Shown here piece by piece: positions 1 through 6,734 of a DNA stretch of 31,051 bases. Each line of letters starts with the position of its first letter. Position 1 is the first letter of the stretch. The notes beneath the pieces were generated by a model that was not told the DNA's origin, ran no database searches, and saw only the letters and a program-made list of their open reading frames with translations. The translations under genes were made by a program, and so were the position numbers. Source of the DNA: an uncultured Clostridia bacterium (GTDB taxonomy: Bacteria > Bacillota > Clostridia > TANB77 > CAG-508); assembly GCA_934130975.1 (NCBI GenBank), contig CAKOYU010000018.1, positions 1 through 31,051 of the forward strand. The letters are read 5' to 3'.

Positions 1-54
1 AGTACCATGATGTTGTCAATAGTTAAAGACATTGATTACAACTTTAACTATTGA
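1..54 (+). CDS. cotJC: cotJC 5' part (3' end of the fragment), interrupted
   Basis: Frame 1 from the window edge reads STMMLSIVKDI, then runs into element sequence (DYNFNY) and stops at TGA 52-54. The 11 residues fit the helix just before the GTEE(L/F)AHLE motif of CotJC-type manganese-catalase-like coat proteins (B. subtilis CotJC has ...GLLTDI there, recalled from memory). The rest of the 5' part, about 50 codons, and probably cotJA/cotJB would lie left of the window. Joined at TG 33-34 to 6756, the frame continues as VKDI-GTEELAHLE. The fragment is short, so the call rests mainly on this in-frame reconstruction. Confidence 0.6.
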   Translation, partial: STMMLSIVKDIDYNFNY

Positions 55-55
55 C
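15..55. other. attL junction with 14-bp inverted arms
   Basis: GTCAATAGTTAAAG (15-28) and its perfect reverse complement CTTTAACTATTGAC (42-55) flank 13 nt containing the inferred TG crossover at 33-34. The left arm is cotJC coding sequence and the right arm belongs to the element. They sit 4 and 7 nt from the core. Large serine recombinases usually have their outer binding motif farther from the core in attP than in attB, so the arms may be the recombinase-binding motif of a B half-site and a P' half-site. There is no T-tract, so it is not an obvious terminator. Confidence 0.55.
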
Positions 56-67
56 TGCAAGATAGTA

Positions 68-631
68 TTAAAATTTATTTGAATATATTGTATCTATTTC
101 ATCTGTGTCAGGAACAGGCTTATCCCAGCTTCTTCCATAAAGACTATAAAAATTTAGTAACAATTCTAGTTTTAACCATTCCCCTTTATCCAGAGTTTTT
201 AGTAAACCTGAAATTCTATTTACTATAAATTTGTTAAATGTTTTCATATCTTCTTGAGATAATTTTCCGTCGCTATGCACATCTTCAACAGGTCCGTTCC
301 TGAAAAGATAATGAGTTAAAGCTATAGAAATAGTATCAAAGTTATCTTTATTTAATAATCTATCCTTAGAACTTTGATTTAAATTTTCTAATAGATTTTT
401 ATTAAACTCTTCACTAAAGAATTTGTTTATAGTATAGTTAATTTGTTTTATATCCCATTTTTTTCTTTTATTTGTTACTTGTGATTTACTTACACCATAT
501 AAATTTGCTATCATACTGTCGCTGCTTTTTTCAAAAAGTTCTTCTAATTCTTCTTTTGTTATATCATCCCATTCTAATTTTTTACCTTTATTTTTTCTTT
601 CAACTAATTTTTGATATAAATTTTTTTCCAT
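68..631 (-). CDS. HTH protein downstream of the recombinase
   Basis: A 187-aa soluble protein. Residues about 20-60 hold a predicted helix-turn-helix (ITKEELEELFEK, then SMIANLYGVSKSQVTNKRKK), the kind that places a recognition helix on DNA. The C-terminal two thirds are helical, with a conserved-looking block FRNGPVEDVHSDGKLSQEDM and an EWLKLELLL helix. I have the impression that this family occurs beside serine recombinases in clostridial elements, but I cannot name it. It starts 63 bp downstream of the recombinase stop, on the same strand, behind an AAAGGA ribosome binding site, and is the last gene of the leftward operon. It could be a regulator or the recombination directionality factor; the sequence does not decide. 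Confidence 0.75.
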   Translation of the reverse strand: MEKNLYQKLVERKNKGKKLEWDDITKEELEELFEKSSDSMIANLYGVSKSQVTNKRKKWDIKQINYTINKFFSEEFNKNLLENLNQSSKDRLLNKDNFDTISIALTHYLFRNGPVEDVHSDGKLSQEDMKTFNKFIVNRISGLLKTLDKGEWLKLELLLNFYSLYGRSWDKPVPDTDEIDTIYSNKF

Positions 632-694
632 TTTAAAAGTCCTTTCTTTTTTCTTTATATTACTATAATTTATCTAGTTTTTCAACAAAAACAT

Positions 695-2254
695 TTAATA
701 TTTAGGTATTTTAGGATATATATGTACCTCAAAATTAGTAGGGTCTGCATCTTTTTTTATAGCTTTTTCTGTTTTTAAATATGTAACTTTTGCAATAATA
801 CTTTTTAGTAAAATATTTTTATCTTCAGCAGATTCTAACTTATAATATAAATCTATAACATTTTCTAATTTAGGTATCATAATTTCTTTCTGTTGTTTCG
901 ATTCATTATTTTTACTTAAAAGTTCGGTATATTCATTTAATTTGTTTTCTAAATTTTGAATATTATTTTTTATAGATTTAGAACGATTTATAAATTCATC
1001 TTTGCTATAAATACCATTTTCTAAAAAGTCATATATTTTATTAAGTTTAGCATTTTCTTTTTCTAATTCTTTTTTTGTAGCTGTGATGGATTGTTCTATT
1101 ATCTTGTTATTATCTGTACTTGAATTATCTTTTATTTCATAATTTACTTTGTAATTTTCAAGCCAAATTTTTAAAGATTCAATTATTTTATTTTCTACAA
1201 TATAAAGTTTAGAACTTACATTATCACATTTTGAATTAGAACACATAAGGGTATCAGGTTTGTTTGCTTTTGTGTAAGGTCTTCTTTGCATAGGTTTACC
1301 ACATTTTTCACAAAATACTAAACCAACTAATGGATTTTGAACTATATTACTATGTTTTACTTTTGGAGTATTTTGTTTTCTTTTTTCTTGTACTAAATCC
1401 CAAGTTTTAGTATCAATAATAGGTTCATGTAATCCATCATAAATTAAATACTCGTTATTACGAGGTCTACTAATTATAAGATGTCCATTTTTAGTTTTCT
1501 TTTTTTGTTTTCTTCTATTCCATACAATTTTTCCAACATATGTAGGATTAGAAAGAATATCTTTAACAGAAGAAATAGTCCATTCATTTGAAATTCTAGG
1601 CTTTAAATTCATATTATTTAATTGCTTAGCAACAGAGTTTATAGTATTACCTTCAAATGCATATAATCTAAAGATTTCTTTTACAATAGGTGCTTCATCT
1701 TGATTTATTGATAAGCTATAACCTTTTGAATCTTTTAGTTTTACTCTATCATATCCAAAAGGAGCAATATTACCAACAAATTTACCCTCTGAAACAGAAA
1801 CTTCACGACCTCTTTGTAAACGCCTATTTATTGTTTTATATTCTCTTCTAGACATAAATAAGCCAAACTCAAAATATTCTTCATCAAATTCATTATCTGG
1901 GTCATAAGTTTTAACAGGTGTAATAATTTTTGTATGAGAATATTTAAAAGCTTTAGAAACTCTACCTTGATCAGCTGTATCACCACGAGCGAGTCTTTCT
2001 ACTTCAACAACTAAAACACCAGTCCATTTTTCATTTTCAACATCTTTTAGAAGTTTTTGCATTTCTTTTCTTTCACTAATAGTTTCACCACTTACAACTT
2101 CTCTATAAATTTTACCGATAGTTAAGTTTCGTTTTTCTGCTAAGGTAGTCAATATTTTTTCATGCCTTGCTAAAGTTTCGCCTTCTCCATATTTTTCAGA
2201 TTCTATATCTTCTCTTGATTTTCTTAAATATATTGCATATGTGCCATTTTGCAC
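695..2254 (-). CDS. Large serine recombinase (integrase/excisionase)
   Basis: A 519-aa large serine recombinase that would catalyse integration and excision at the cotJC site. The N-terminal resolvase domain (about 1-150) has AIYLRKSRED with the nucleophile Ser13, plus VSGETISER and VEVERLARGD. A recombinase domain follows (about 160-270: GKFVGNIAPFGYDR, then NPTYVGKIVWNRRK), next a zinc ribbon with CEKCGKP and CSNSKCD (about 314-345), and a long coiled coil to the C-terminus, as is usual for attP/attB-type integrases. The start is GTG at 2252-2254, behind AAAGGAGG with a short 4-nt spacer. An out-of-frame ATG two bases upstream opens only a 10-codon frame. It is co-oriented with the 45-aa gene upstream and the HTH gene downstream. 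Confidence 0.95.
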   Translation of the reverse strand: MQNGTYAIYLRKSREDIESEKYGEGETLARHEKILTTLAEKRNLTIGKIYREVVSGETISERKEMQKLLKDVENEKWTGVLVVEVERLARGDTADQGRVSKAFKYSHTKIITPVKTYDPDNEFDEEYFEFGLFMSRREYKTINRRLQRGREVSVSEGKFVGNIAPFGYDRVKLKDSKGYSLSINQDEAPIVKEIFRLYAFEGNTINSVAKQLNNMNLKPRISNEWTISSVKDILSNPTYVGKIVWNRRKQKKKTKNGHLIISRPRNNEYLIYDGLHEPIIDTKTWDLVQEKRKQNTPKVKHSNIVQNPLVGLVFCEKCGKPMQRRPYTKANKPDTLMCSNSKCDNVSSKLYIVENKIIESLKIWLENYKVNYEIKDNSSTDNNKIIEQSITATKKELEKENAKLNKIYDFLENGIYSKDEFINRSKSIKNNIQNLENKLNEYTELLSKNNESKQQKEIMIPKLENVIDLYYKLESAEDKNILLKSIIAKVTYLKTEKAIKKDADPTNFEVHIYPKIPKY

Positions 2255-2317
2255 ATTTCCTCCTTTCCTTGTAATTTGTCTTTAACTTGCATAAATTATA
2301 TATGAGATTTCGACATA

Positions 2318-2455
2318 TTACAATAAAAGAGTTTTATTTATTAAATTAATTATAATTTTATCTATATATTCCTTTTGAGTAGCAGTATTTTCTACTATAT
2401 AATCATCATAAAATTTTATTTTTGTATTTTCTAATGTGCATTCTTCTAATATCAT
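2318..2455 (-). CDS. 45-aa leader protein of the recombinase operon
   Basis: ATG at 2453-2455 opens 45 codons (MILEECTLENTKIKFYDDYI...) ending at TAA 2318-2320. Upstream on the minus strand is AAATGAGGCGATTAT, giving a GAGG ribosome binding site at correct spacing. The protein is small and acidic at its N-terminus, with an NTKIKFYDDY stretch that resembles short proteins I associate with recombinase genes of clostridial elements; I cannot name a family with certainty. It lies 63 bp upstream of the recombinase start in the same operon. A role as a control or directionality factor is possible but unproven. Confidence 0.6.
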   Translation of the reverse strand: MILEECTLENTKIKFYDDYIVENTATQKEYIDKIIINLINKTLLL

Positions 2456-2489
2456 ATAATCGCCTCATTTAATTTTATGAGAAAAGCAT

Positions 2490-2518
2490 AAAAAAATACC
2501 CAAGACAGGCTTGTCTTG
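2490..2518 (-). terminator. Leader terminator/attenuator of the recombinase operon
   Basis: Minus-strand CAAGACA-AGCC-TGTCTTG (2501-2518), then GGTA and seven T (2490-2496). It lies between the promoter at 2546-2574 and the first gene at 2455, so most transcripts would stop before the recombinase unless read-through occurs. No other minus-strand gene lies upstream that it could serve. Confidence 0.6.
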
Positions 2519-2545
2519 AGCAAATTTACATTCCTCTATGATAAC

Positions 2546-2574
2546 ATTATATGATGGGATATTCACAAAATCAA
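2546..2574 (-). promoter_or_regulatory. Promoter of the recombinase operon
   Basis: On the minus strand TTGATT (2569-2574), a 17-nt spacer and TATAAT (2546-2551) form a near-consensus sigma-A type promoter. The start would fall near 2540, giving a leader of about 85 nt before the 45-aa gene. A terminator-like hairpin sits in that leader. Confidence 0.65.
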
Positions 2575-2598
2575 TTCCTTTTTATTTCCCTTTATTCT

Positions 2599-2711
2599 AT
2601 TTGCAAATATAATTTTAATCTCTAATACAAATAACATCAAGAGTAAAATAAACTTACTTTGTTCGCTTTTGACATTATTTGTATTGGAGATTTTGTGGTA
2701 TCTAAGCAAAT
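2599..2711. repeat. Long imperfect inverted repeat between divergent operons
   Basis: AATCTCTAATACAAATAACA (2617-2636, arm continuing to 2640) pairs with 2669-2692 (TTGACATTATTTGTATTGGA...) at 21 of 24 positions. Outside it, ATTTGC (2599-2604) pairs with GCAAAT (2706-2711). The 28-nt centre is GAGTAAAAT...TTCGCTT. No T-tract follows either arm. It fills most of the intergenic gap between the recombinase operon and the cargo operon. It could be an operator, a structured RNA or a replication/recombination site; nothing in the sequence decides. Confidence 0.6.
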
Positions 2712-2766
2712 GTAAGTACGACTATATTTTATAAAAAATGGTAAAACACTAGGAAAATTTAAGAAT

Positions 2767-2796
2767 TTGTGATATTGTAGTTAGGTAGATTATACT
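2767..2796 (+). promoter_or_regulatory. Possible promoter of the cargo operon
   Basis: TTGTGA (2767-2772), an 18-nt spacer and TATACT (2791-2796), 28 nt before the first cargo start codon. The match is moderate. Confidence 0.35.
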
Positions 2797-2824
2797 AATA
2801 ACCGAAATAAAGGAATGATATAAA

Positions 2825-4786
2825 ATGAAGAAAAATAGAGAAAATAAAGAAAAACTAAAAGGGCCTAAAGAAGATTTACTACCTGGTCAAACTCAAAATA
2901 TCAATGAAATGTTTTATAGAGATTTTTCATTAGATTATTTTGAAAATAAAATTATAAATTTATTAGAAATAATAAATAATAGTAAAGAGTACATATCACG
3001 AGTTGAAAATAGATATTTTAAAGTAAGAAAGTTCGAATTCGATGGAGTACGTAATATTGATGAGAATAATGTAATCAAATATGCAAAAAGTGAATTGATT
3101 AGTACATATTATCATTGTCTTGAAACCTTTATGAGATTATTTATAGCACACGCTAAATTTACAGAATGTCCATTAATGGATTTAACAGCATTAAGTATAG
3201 AGGAATATCACTGTATTATAAATGAACTTTCTAAAGGCAATATAAAAGTTCTAAACAATAAATTAAATGTTGACAAAGTCATACTAAGGACGGCAATTGG
3301 AATTGAAAATACAGAAAATAGTCCATTATCAGAAAAAGAACTAAAAAATTTGAAGGATTGGATTATATGGTGTGCTCAAGAACTAAAAAATATACCAGAA
3401 TATAATTCTCTTAAATATGGTTTGTCTATGTTAATAGGATATGGAGAAATCGGAATTCCAAATTCAGACCCTCCTTTTTATAAAAAAGGAGATGCTGTAC
3501 ATATATTACAAAGTCAAAAAAATGATGGGAGATTTAAATTTTCATTGAATAATATTTTTACAGAATATGATTTTAAAGTTATTCTTGTACATTTTTTTAG
3601 TCAATTGATAGAAAATATAATAAAAATAGGAAAAATAAGATTTGTATCACATTCATCAAAAGAATTATTTAAACCATATTTATGTGTATTCAGCTATCCT
3701 GAACTAAGAGATAAATTTCATGAAAAAGGAAATATTGGAGATTTAATGTCATCGTATGCTTTACCGCTTTATTATATAGATGACTTACAAATGAGTGAAC
3801 TTGCAAAATATATAGGTTTAGAAGACTCACCCCAATCTTGGAAAATTGCTTTTGAAAAAATAAAAAATAATATTCCAAAAACAATAAAATGGTTAGATAA
3901 AAAATATGAAGATGAAGTTTTAAACTATTATAAACTCGATGATATTAGTTTTAGAAAAAAATATTTAGAAACTATAGATATGATAAATTCTAACATTTAT
4001 TTAAAAGTGTTATGCTATTTGTGGCATTATATACTATATATTGATGATTCAGGTTTATATAAAGATGTATGGAATTGGAATGAAACAAAAGGATTATTTA
4101 AAGATGCTGGAAATCATATGCTGCCAGTAGTAGCATTATTAAGTGGATATGAAATACATTTAAAAAACATGGAAAATAGGAAGTTCGATCAAGAACAAAT
4201 CGATGAACAAATCAAAAACGTTAATAAATGTTGTACAATGGATAGCCAAAGATTTGGTATTGAGGGGATAAGATTTAGTCAAATGATATGGGGTTCATAT
4301 TTTATGAATGGAAGATTGATACAAGTAGGAAGATTACAATACGAATTTGATGAAAAAGTTCCTAAAAGTGTTAAAGAGTTTAAAGATGGTAGTTATATGT
4401 ACATACATATACCGAAAGAAGAACATTTAAATATTGATGATGTCAATAATTCAATAAAAAGTGCAAAAGAAAAAATAGAAAAATTTTATCCAGAAATAGA
4501 AATTTCAAAACTACAGTTTTACACTAATACGTGGTTGTTAAGTAATGAACTTGATAATATATTAGACGAGAATAGTAATATTATTAAGTTTAAAAATAAA
4601 TTCGATATAATAGCTCAAACTGAAAATACAGAAGACTTTTTAAATTTTGTTTTTCAGGAAAAAGTATATAATGTAAATTATGAAAATTTAAAGGAAGAAA
4701 CTATTTTACAAAGCAAATTAAAAGAGTATCTATTAGAAAATAAAAAATTGCATATTGGGCTTGGAATACTAAAAGAAGAATTATAA
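2825..4786 (+). CDS. Cargo protein 1: helical N-terminal domain plus NAT_N/GNAT_C-like acyltransferase region
   Basis: A 653-aa soluble protein. Residues about 1-300 are helical, with RLFIAH (R104-H109, an R-x4-H pattern) and YNSLKYG (about 193); these recall helical HEPN-like proteins, but weakly. Residues about 330-600 match what I recall of the acyltransferase pair NAT_N (PF18082) and GNAT_C (PF18164): VVALLSGYEIHL, MIWGSYFMNGRLIQVGRLQYE, then YMYIHIP (about 525), NTWLL and DENSNIIKF. Known members of that pair are usually stand-alone GNAT-like proteins; the long N-terminal addition is unusual. The start follows AAAGGA at a wide spacing. The HEPN gene starts 18 bp downstream, so the two probably act together. 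The biological role is unknown; a defence role is inferred from the partner and the element. Confidence 0.75.
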   Translation: MKKNRENKEKLKGPKEDLLPGQTQNINEMFYRDFSLDYFENKIINLLEIINNSKEYISRVENRYFKVRKFEFDGVRNIDENNVIKYAKSELISTYYHCLETFMRLFIAHAKFTECPLMDLTALSIEEYHCIINELSKGNIKVLNNKLNVDKVILRTAIGIENTENSPLSEKELKNLKDWIIWCAQELKNIPEYNSLKYGLSMLIGYGEIGIPNSDPPFYKKGDAVHILQSQKNDGRFKFSLNNIFTEYDFKVILVHFFSQLIENIIKIGKIRFVSHSSKELFKPYLCVFSYPELRDKFHEKGNIGDLMSSYALPLYYIDDLQMSELAKYIGLEDSPQSWKIAFEKIKNNIPKTIKWLDKKYEDEVLNYYKLDDISFRKKYLETIDMINSNIYLKVLCYLWHYILYIDDSGLYKDVWNWNETKGLFKDAGNHMLPVVALLSGYEIHLKNMENRKFDQEQIDEQIKNVNKCCTMDSQRFGIEGIRFSQMIWGSYFMNGRLIQVGRLQYEFDEKVPKSVKEFKDGSYMYIHIPKEEHLNIDDVNNSIKSAKEKIEKFYPEIEISKLQFYTNTWLLSNELDNILDENSNIIKFKNKFDIIAQTENTEDFLNFVFQEKVYNVNYENLKEETILQSKLKEYLLENKKLHIGLGILKEEL

Positions 4787-4804
4787 AAGAGTAAGAGGTT
4801 GATT

Positions 4805-6058
4805 ATGGCTGTTTGTATATTTGAAAATGAAAAAGAAAAAACTTATGAGTGTACATATGAGTTTACAGATAAAAAAATAAAAGTTAGGGTTAATAAGGAT
4901 TTATATAGTGATGAATATAATAGATTAGGAATTGTAAATTTAATATGTAAAAATGAGGAATATAAAGAAAAAACATTAAGTATTTTTGATTCTGAAAATA
5001 AGAAATATTTGAAATTATTTAATTGTTATATAGTAAGTTATAATACTATGTATGGAAGTTTTGATGGATATGAGAGCGTTACATATTCTACTTATTGCTA
5101 TATTCAAGGAAGCTCAGAGAAGGATATTTATAATATTAGTGAAAATCCCAAAATTAGTGCAATAAGAATATATCATCCAACTATACAATATGTATATGGT
5201 TATCCTAGTTTTGAATTGCGAAAGAGCGAAGATGAAATAAATATAATATTAAAAAGAAATGTTCAAAAAAACAATGTAAATATTGATAAGAATAATATAA
5301 AAAATATTGTCATAGCAGATGATTGGAATTATAGAACTCACGATAAATCTATGAATATAAATCTTACAGCTTATGCTGAATTATGTTTAAAAAAGAAAAT
5401 AAAAGTGGAAGATTCAATTCAATATATAAAGGAATTTCAAATATATATGGAGTTGTTGAGACAAAAGTGCAATTCGATAGAAAAAGTTTTGTTAAAAATA
5501 GAAGATAATTATTTTGAATTAGTATGTGATGAATTTTATAAAGATAAAGAAAATAAAAACATACAATTATCCTATAATTGTAGCATTGATGATTATTTAG
5601 TAAAATGTTATCAAAATATGCCAATAAGAGGAAATAATACTGTAAATAGAAATATTTCTTATGTCTTATTTGAACATTCAAGAAATATAGAAGATTCATA
5701 TCTTTTGTACTATAGATTTATAGAATGTTTTTATAAGAGAAAAAATTATCAAATTAATTTTATATCAAAAGCACTAAATGATAGTAAAGATATTTATTTG
5801 AAATATTATAAAGAAGATGATTTTGATAATATTGTTCAAGAAATAGTATGTTTAAGAAATAAATATGTTCATAGTGAATACCATTTAAAAGGCTCAAACC
5901 TAAAAGTTAAAAGCAAAGATGAAAAAGTAAATTACAATGCTAAAGTGGATTTTGACTGGATATATAAAAGAACAAAATTATTATATTATATAGTAATAGA
6001 TATAATTTATAAACAAATATTAAATATAGAAGATTATAAATATAATAAGCATTTTTAA
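4805..6058 (+). CDS. Cargo protein 2: ApeA-like HEPN protein
   Basis: A 417-aa protein starting at ATG 4805, six bases after an AAGAGG ribosome binding site; a TTG at 4799 is too close to that site. The N-terminal half is beta-rich. Its KYLKLFNCYIVS segment followed by a Tyr/Ser/Gly-rich strand (about 66-103) recalls the N-terminal domain of ApeA anti-phage proteins. The C-terminal helical part has VLFEHSRNIEDSYLLYY (about 280) and LRNKYVHSEYH with R351-x4-H356, the catalytic signature of HEPN ribonucleases. In that family the HEPN domain cleaves RNA, often to abort infection. The family call is from memory of motifs and the fold order. The preceding acyltransferase-like gene could be its control or effector partner. 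Confidence 0.65.
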   Translation: MAVCIFENEKEKTYECTYEFTDKKIKVRVNKDLYSDEYNRLGIVNLICKNEEYKEKTLSIFDSENKKYLKLFNCYIVSYNTMYGSFDGYESVTYSTYCYIQGSSEKDIYNISENPKISAIRIYHPTIQYVYGYPSFELRKSEDEINIILKRNVQKNNVNIDKNNIKNIVIADDWNYRTHDKSMNINLTAYAELCLKKKIKVEDSIQYIKEFQIYMELLRQKCNSIEKVLLKIEDNYFELVCDEFYKDKENKNIQLSYNCSIDDYLVKCYQNMPIRGNNTVNRNISYVLFEHSRNIEDSYLLYYRFIECFYKRKNYQINFISKALNDSKDIYLKYYKEDDFDNIVQEIVCLRNKYVHSEYHLKGSNLKVKSKDEKVNYNAKVDFDWIYKRTKLLYYIVIDIIYKQILNIEDYKYNKHF

Positions 6059-6367
6059 TGAAAATATTTCAGTAAACACTTGAAATAATGGCAGGATAGT
6101 GATAATGAACATATCACCAATACACATAGAAGGACAAACCTTCTAGAGTTAATAAAAGAACAAGAATTTTATGCAAAAGTGATGCAGAAATTCACTGCAT
6201 GAACTACTAAAAAATGCTTGTCAGAGTGCAAAAGTTCACCGAGTGAACTTAATTAAATCACTTAGTGTACTTGGAATTTATGAAAATTTGCCACAAAGTA
6301 TTGATTTTGTAAATAAAATGAAGTATAATGAATATACTAATATTGATAAATTAATTTATCAAATAAA
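6059..6367 (+). other. Gene-poor stretch with coding remnants
   Basis: No complete gene. A hairpin TAGAAGG-acaaa-CCTTCTA lies at 6127-6145 without a T-tract. An open frame without a start codon runs from 6183 to the TAG at 6369-6371 (contains LLKNACQSAKVHRVNL and ENLPQSIDFVNKMKYNEY). It looks like decayed coding sequence interrupted by the GTTCAC palindromes. I do not recognise the protein. Confidence 0.4.
6186..6266 (+). repeat. Palindrome cluster TTCACnnnGTGAAC, left group
   Basis: Three related short palindromes: TTCACTGCATGAAC (6191-6204), AAGTTCACCGAGTGAACTT (8-bp arms, about 6232-6250) and TCACTTAGTGTACTT (about 6258-6272). Two more copies lie at 6668-6707. They sit in a stretch with open frames but no plausible start codon. 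Confidence 0.5.
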
Positions 6368-6520
6368 TTAGGTTGCACAAGCCTTTGATTAATTTCATAA
6401 ACGAGTGCGAATTTAAACATTAGGTTAGATATGAGCCTTTAGGATGCGAATCCTATAAACGAATATCCTATTGAATATTAGGTTAGAAACGAGCCTTTAG
6501 TTAACTATAAACGAGTTTCC
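6368..6520 (+). ncRNA. Three tandem copies of a structured RNA motif
   Basis: Units at 6368-6419, 6420-6477 and 6478-6520 each read TTAGGTT(A), outer stem, RAGCCTT, inner hairpin, TAAACGA, outer stem. Outer stems differ but stay paired: GCAC/GTGC (6375-6378 with 6405-6408), GATAT/ATATC (6428-6432 with 6463-6467), GAAAC/GTTTC (6486-6490 with 6515-6519). Inner hairpins also differ but stay paired: TGA-TTAATT-TCA, TAGGAT-GCGA-ATCCTA, TAG-TTAA-CTA. The seven-by-seven internal loop is constant except R = A or G. This covariation indicates a folded RNA on the plus strand. The class is unknown to me. Tandem repeats beside a toxin remnant suggest a type III antitoxin RNA, but other roles are possible. 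Confidence 0.65.
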
Positions 6521-6658
6521 AGAAAAATTATGGAAAAAGCAGAAAAGATTTATAGTATTGTTACAAAAAATAGTAAAAGTAAGATGGCTAAATTTTATAA
6601 AGATTTAAGTTGTGACTTTAAATTACTAGAAGAAAAAAGTGCTGAATATAAAGTTTAA
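6482..6658 (+). pseudogene. ToxN/AbiQ-like toxin C-terminal remnant
   Basis: A frame open from a TAG at 6479-6481 to TAA 6656-6658. It overlaps the third RNA repeat and has an ATG only at 6530. It contains NYKRV, KIMEKAEKIYSIV and ends in SCDFKLLEEKSAEYKV. The CDFKLLEEK end resembles the C-terminus of type III toxins (ToxN has CNFSLLEEKY, recalled from memory), and the preceding Tyr-Lys-Arg and helical Lys-rich segment fit the same region of the family. The N-terminal two thirds are missing. The 42-codon ATG frame has no ribosome binding site. It is most likely the decayed end of a toxin gene. Confidence 0.4.
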
Positions 6659-6667
6659 TAAATAAAC

Positions 6668-6707
6668 AGTTCACTTGGTGTACTTTAGTTCATCGGGTGA
6701 ACTTTTT
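6668..6707 (+). terminator. Terminator-like palindromes at the end of the remnant
   Basis: AGTTCA-TCGGG-TGAACT (6687-6703) followed by TTTT (6704-6707) is a plausible rightward terminator. GTTCACTTGGTGTAC just before it is a further copy of the same palindrome family seen at 6186-6272. Confidence 0.5.
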
Positions 6708-6734
6708 ATATTTTACAGCCAATAGTCATAAATT

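Noticed and set aside
1..67. Inverted repeat 15-55 as a terminator of the HTH gene
   Set aside because: No T-tract follows either arm, and the arms straddle the inferred recombination core.
6368..6520. Tandem units as a CRISPR array
   Set aside because: Only three units, with variable stems inside each unit and no constant repeat/spacer alternation; no cas genes nearby.
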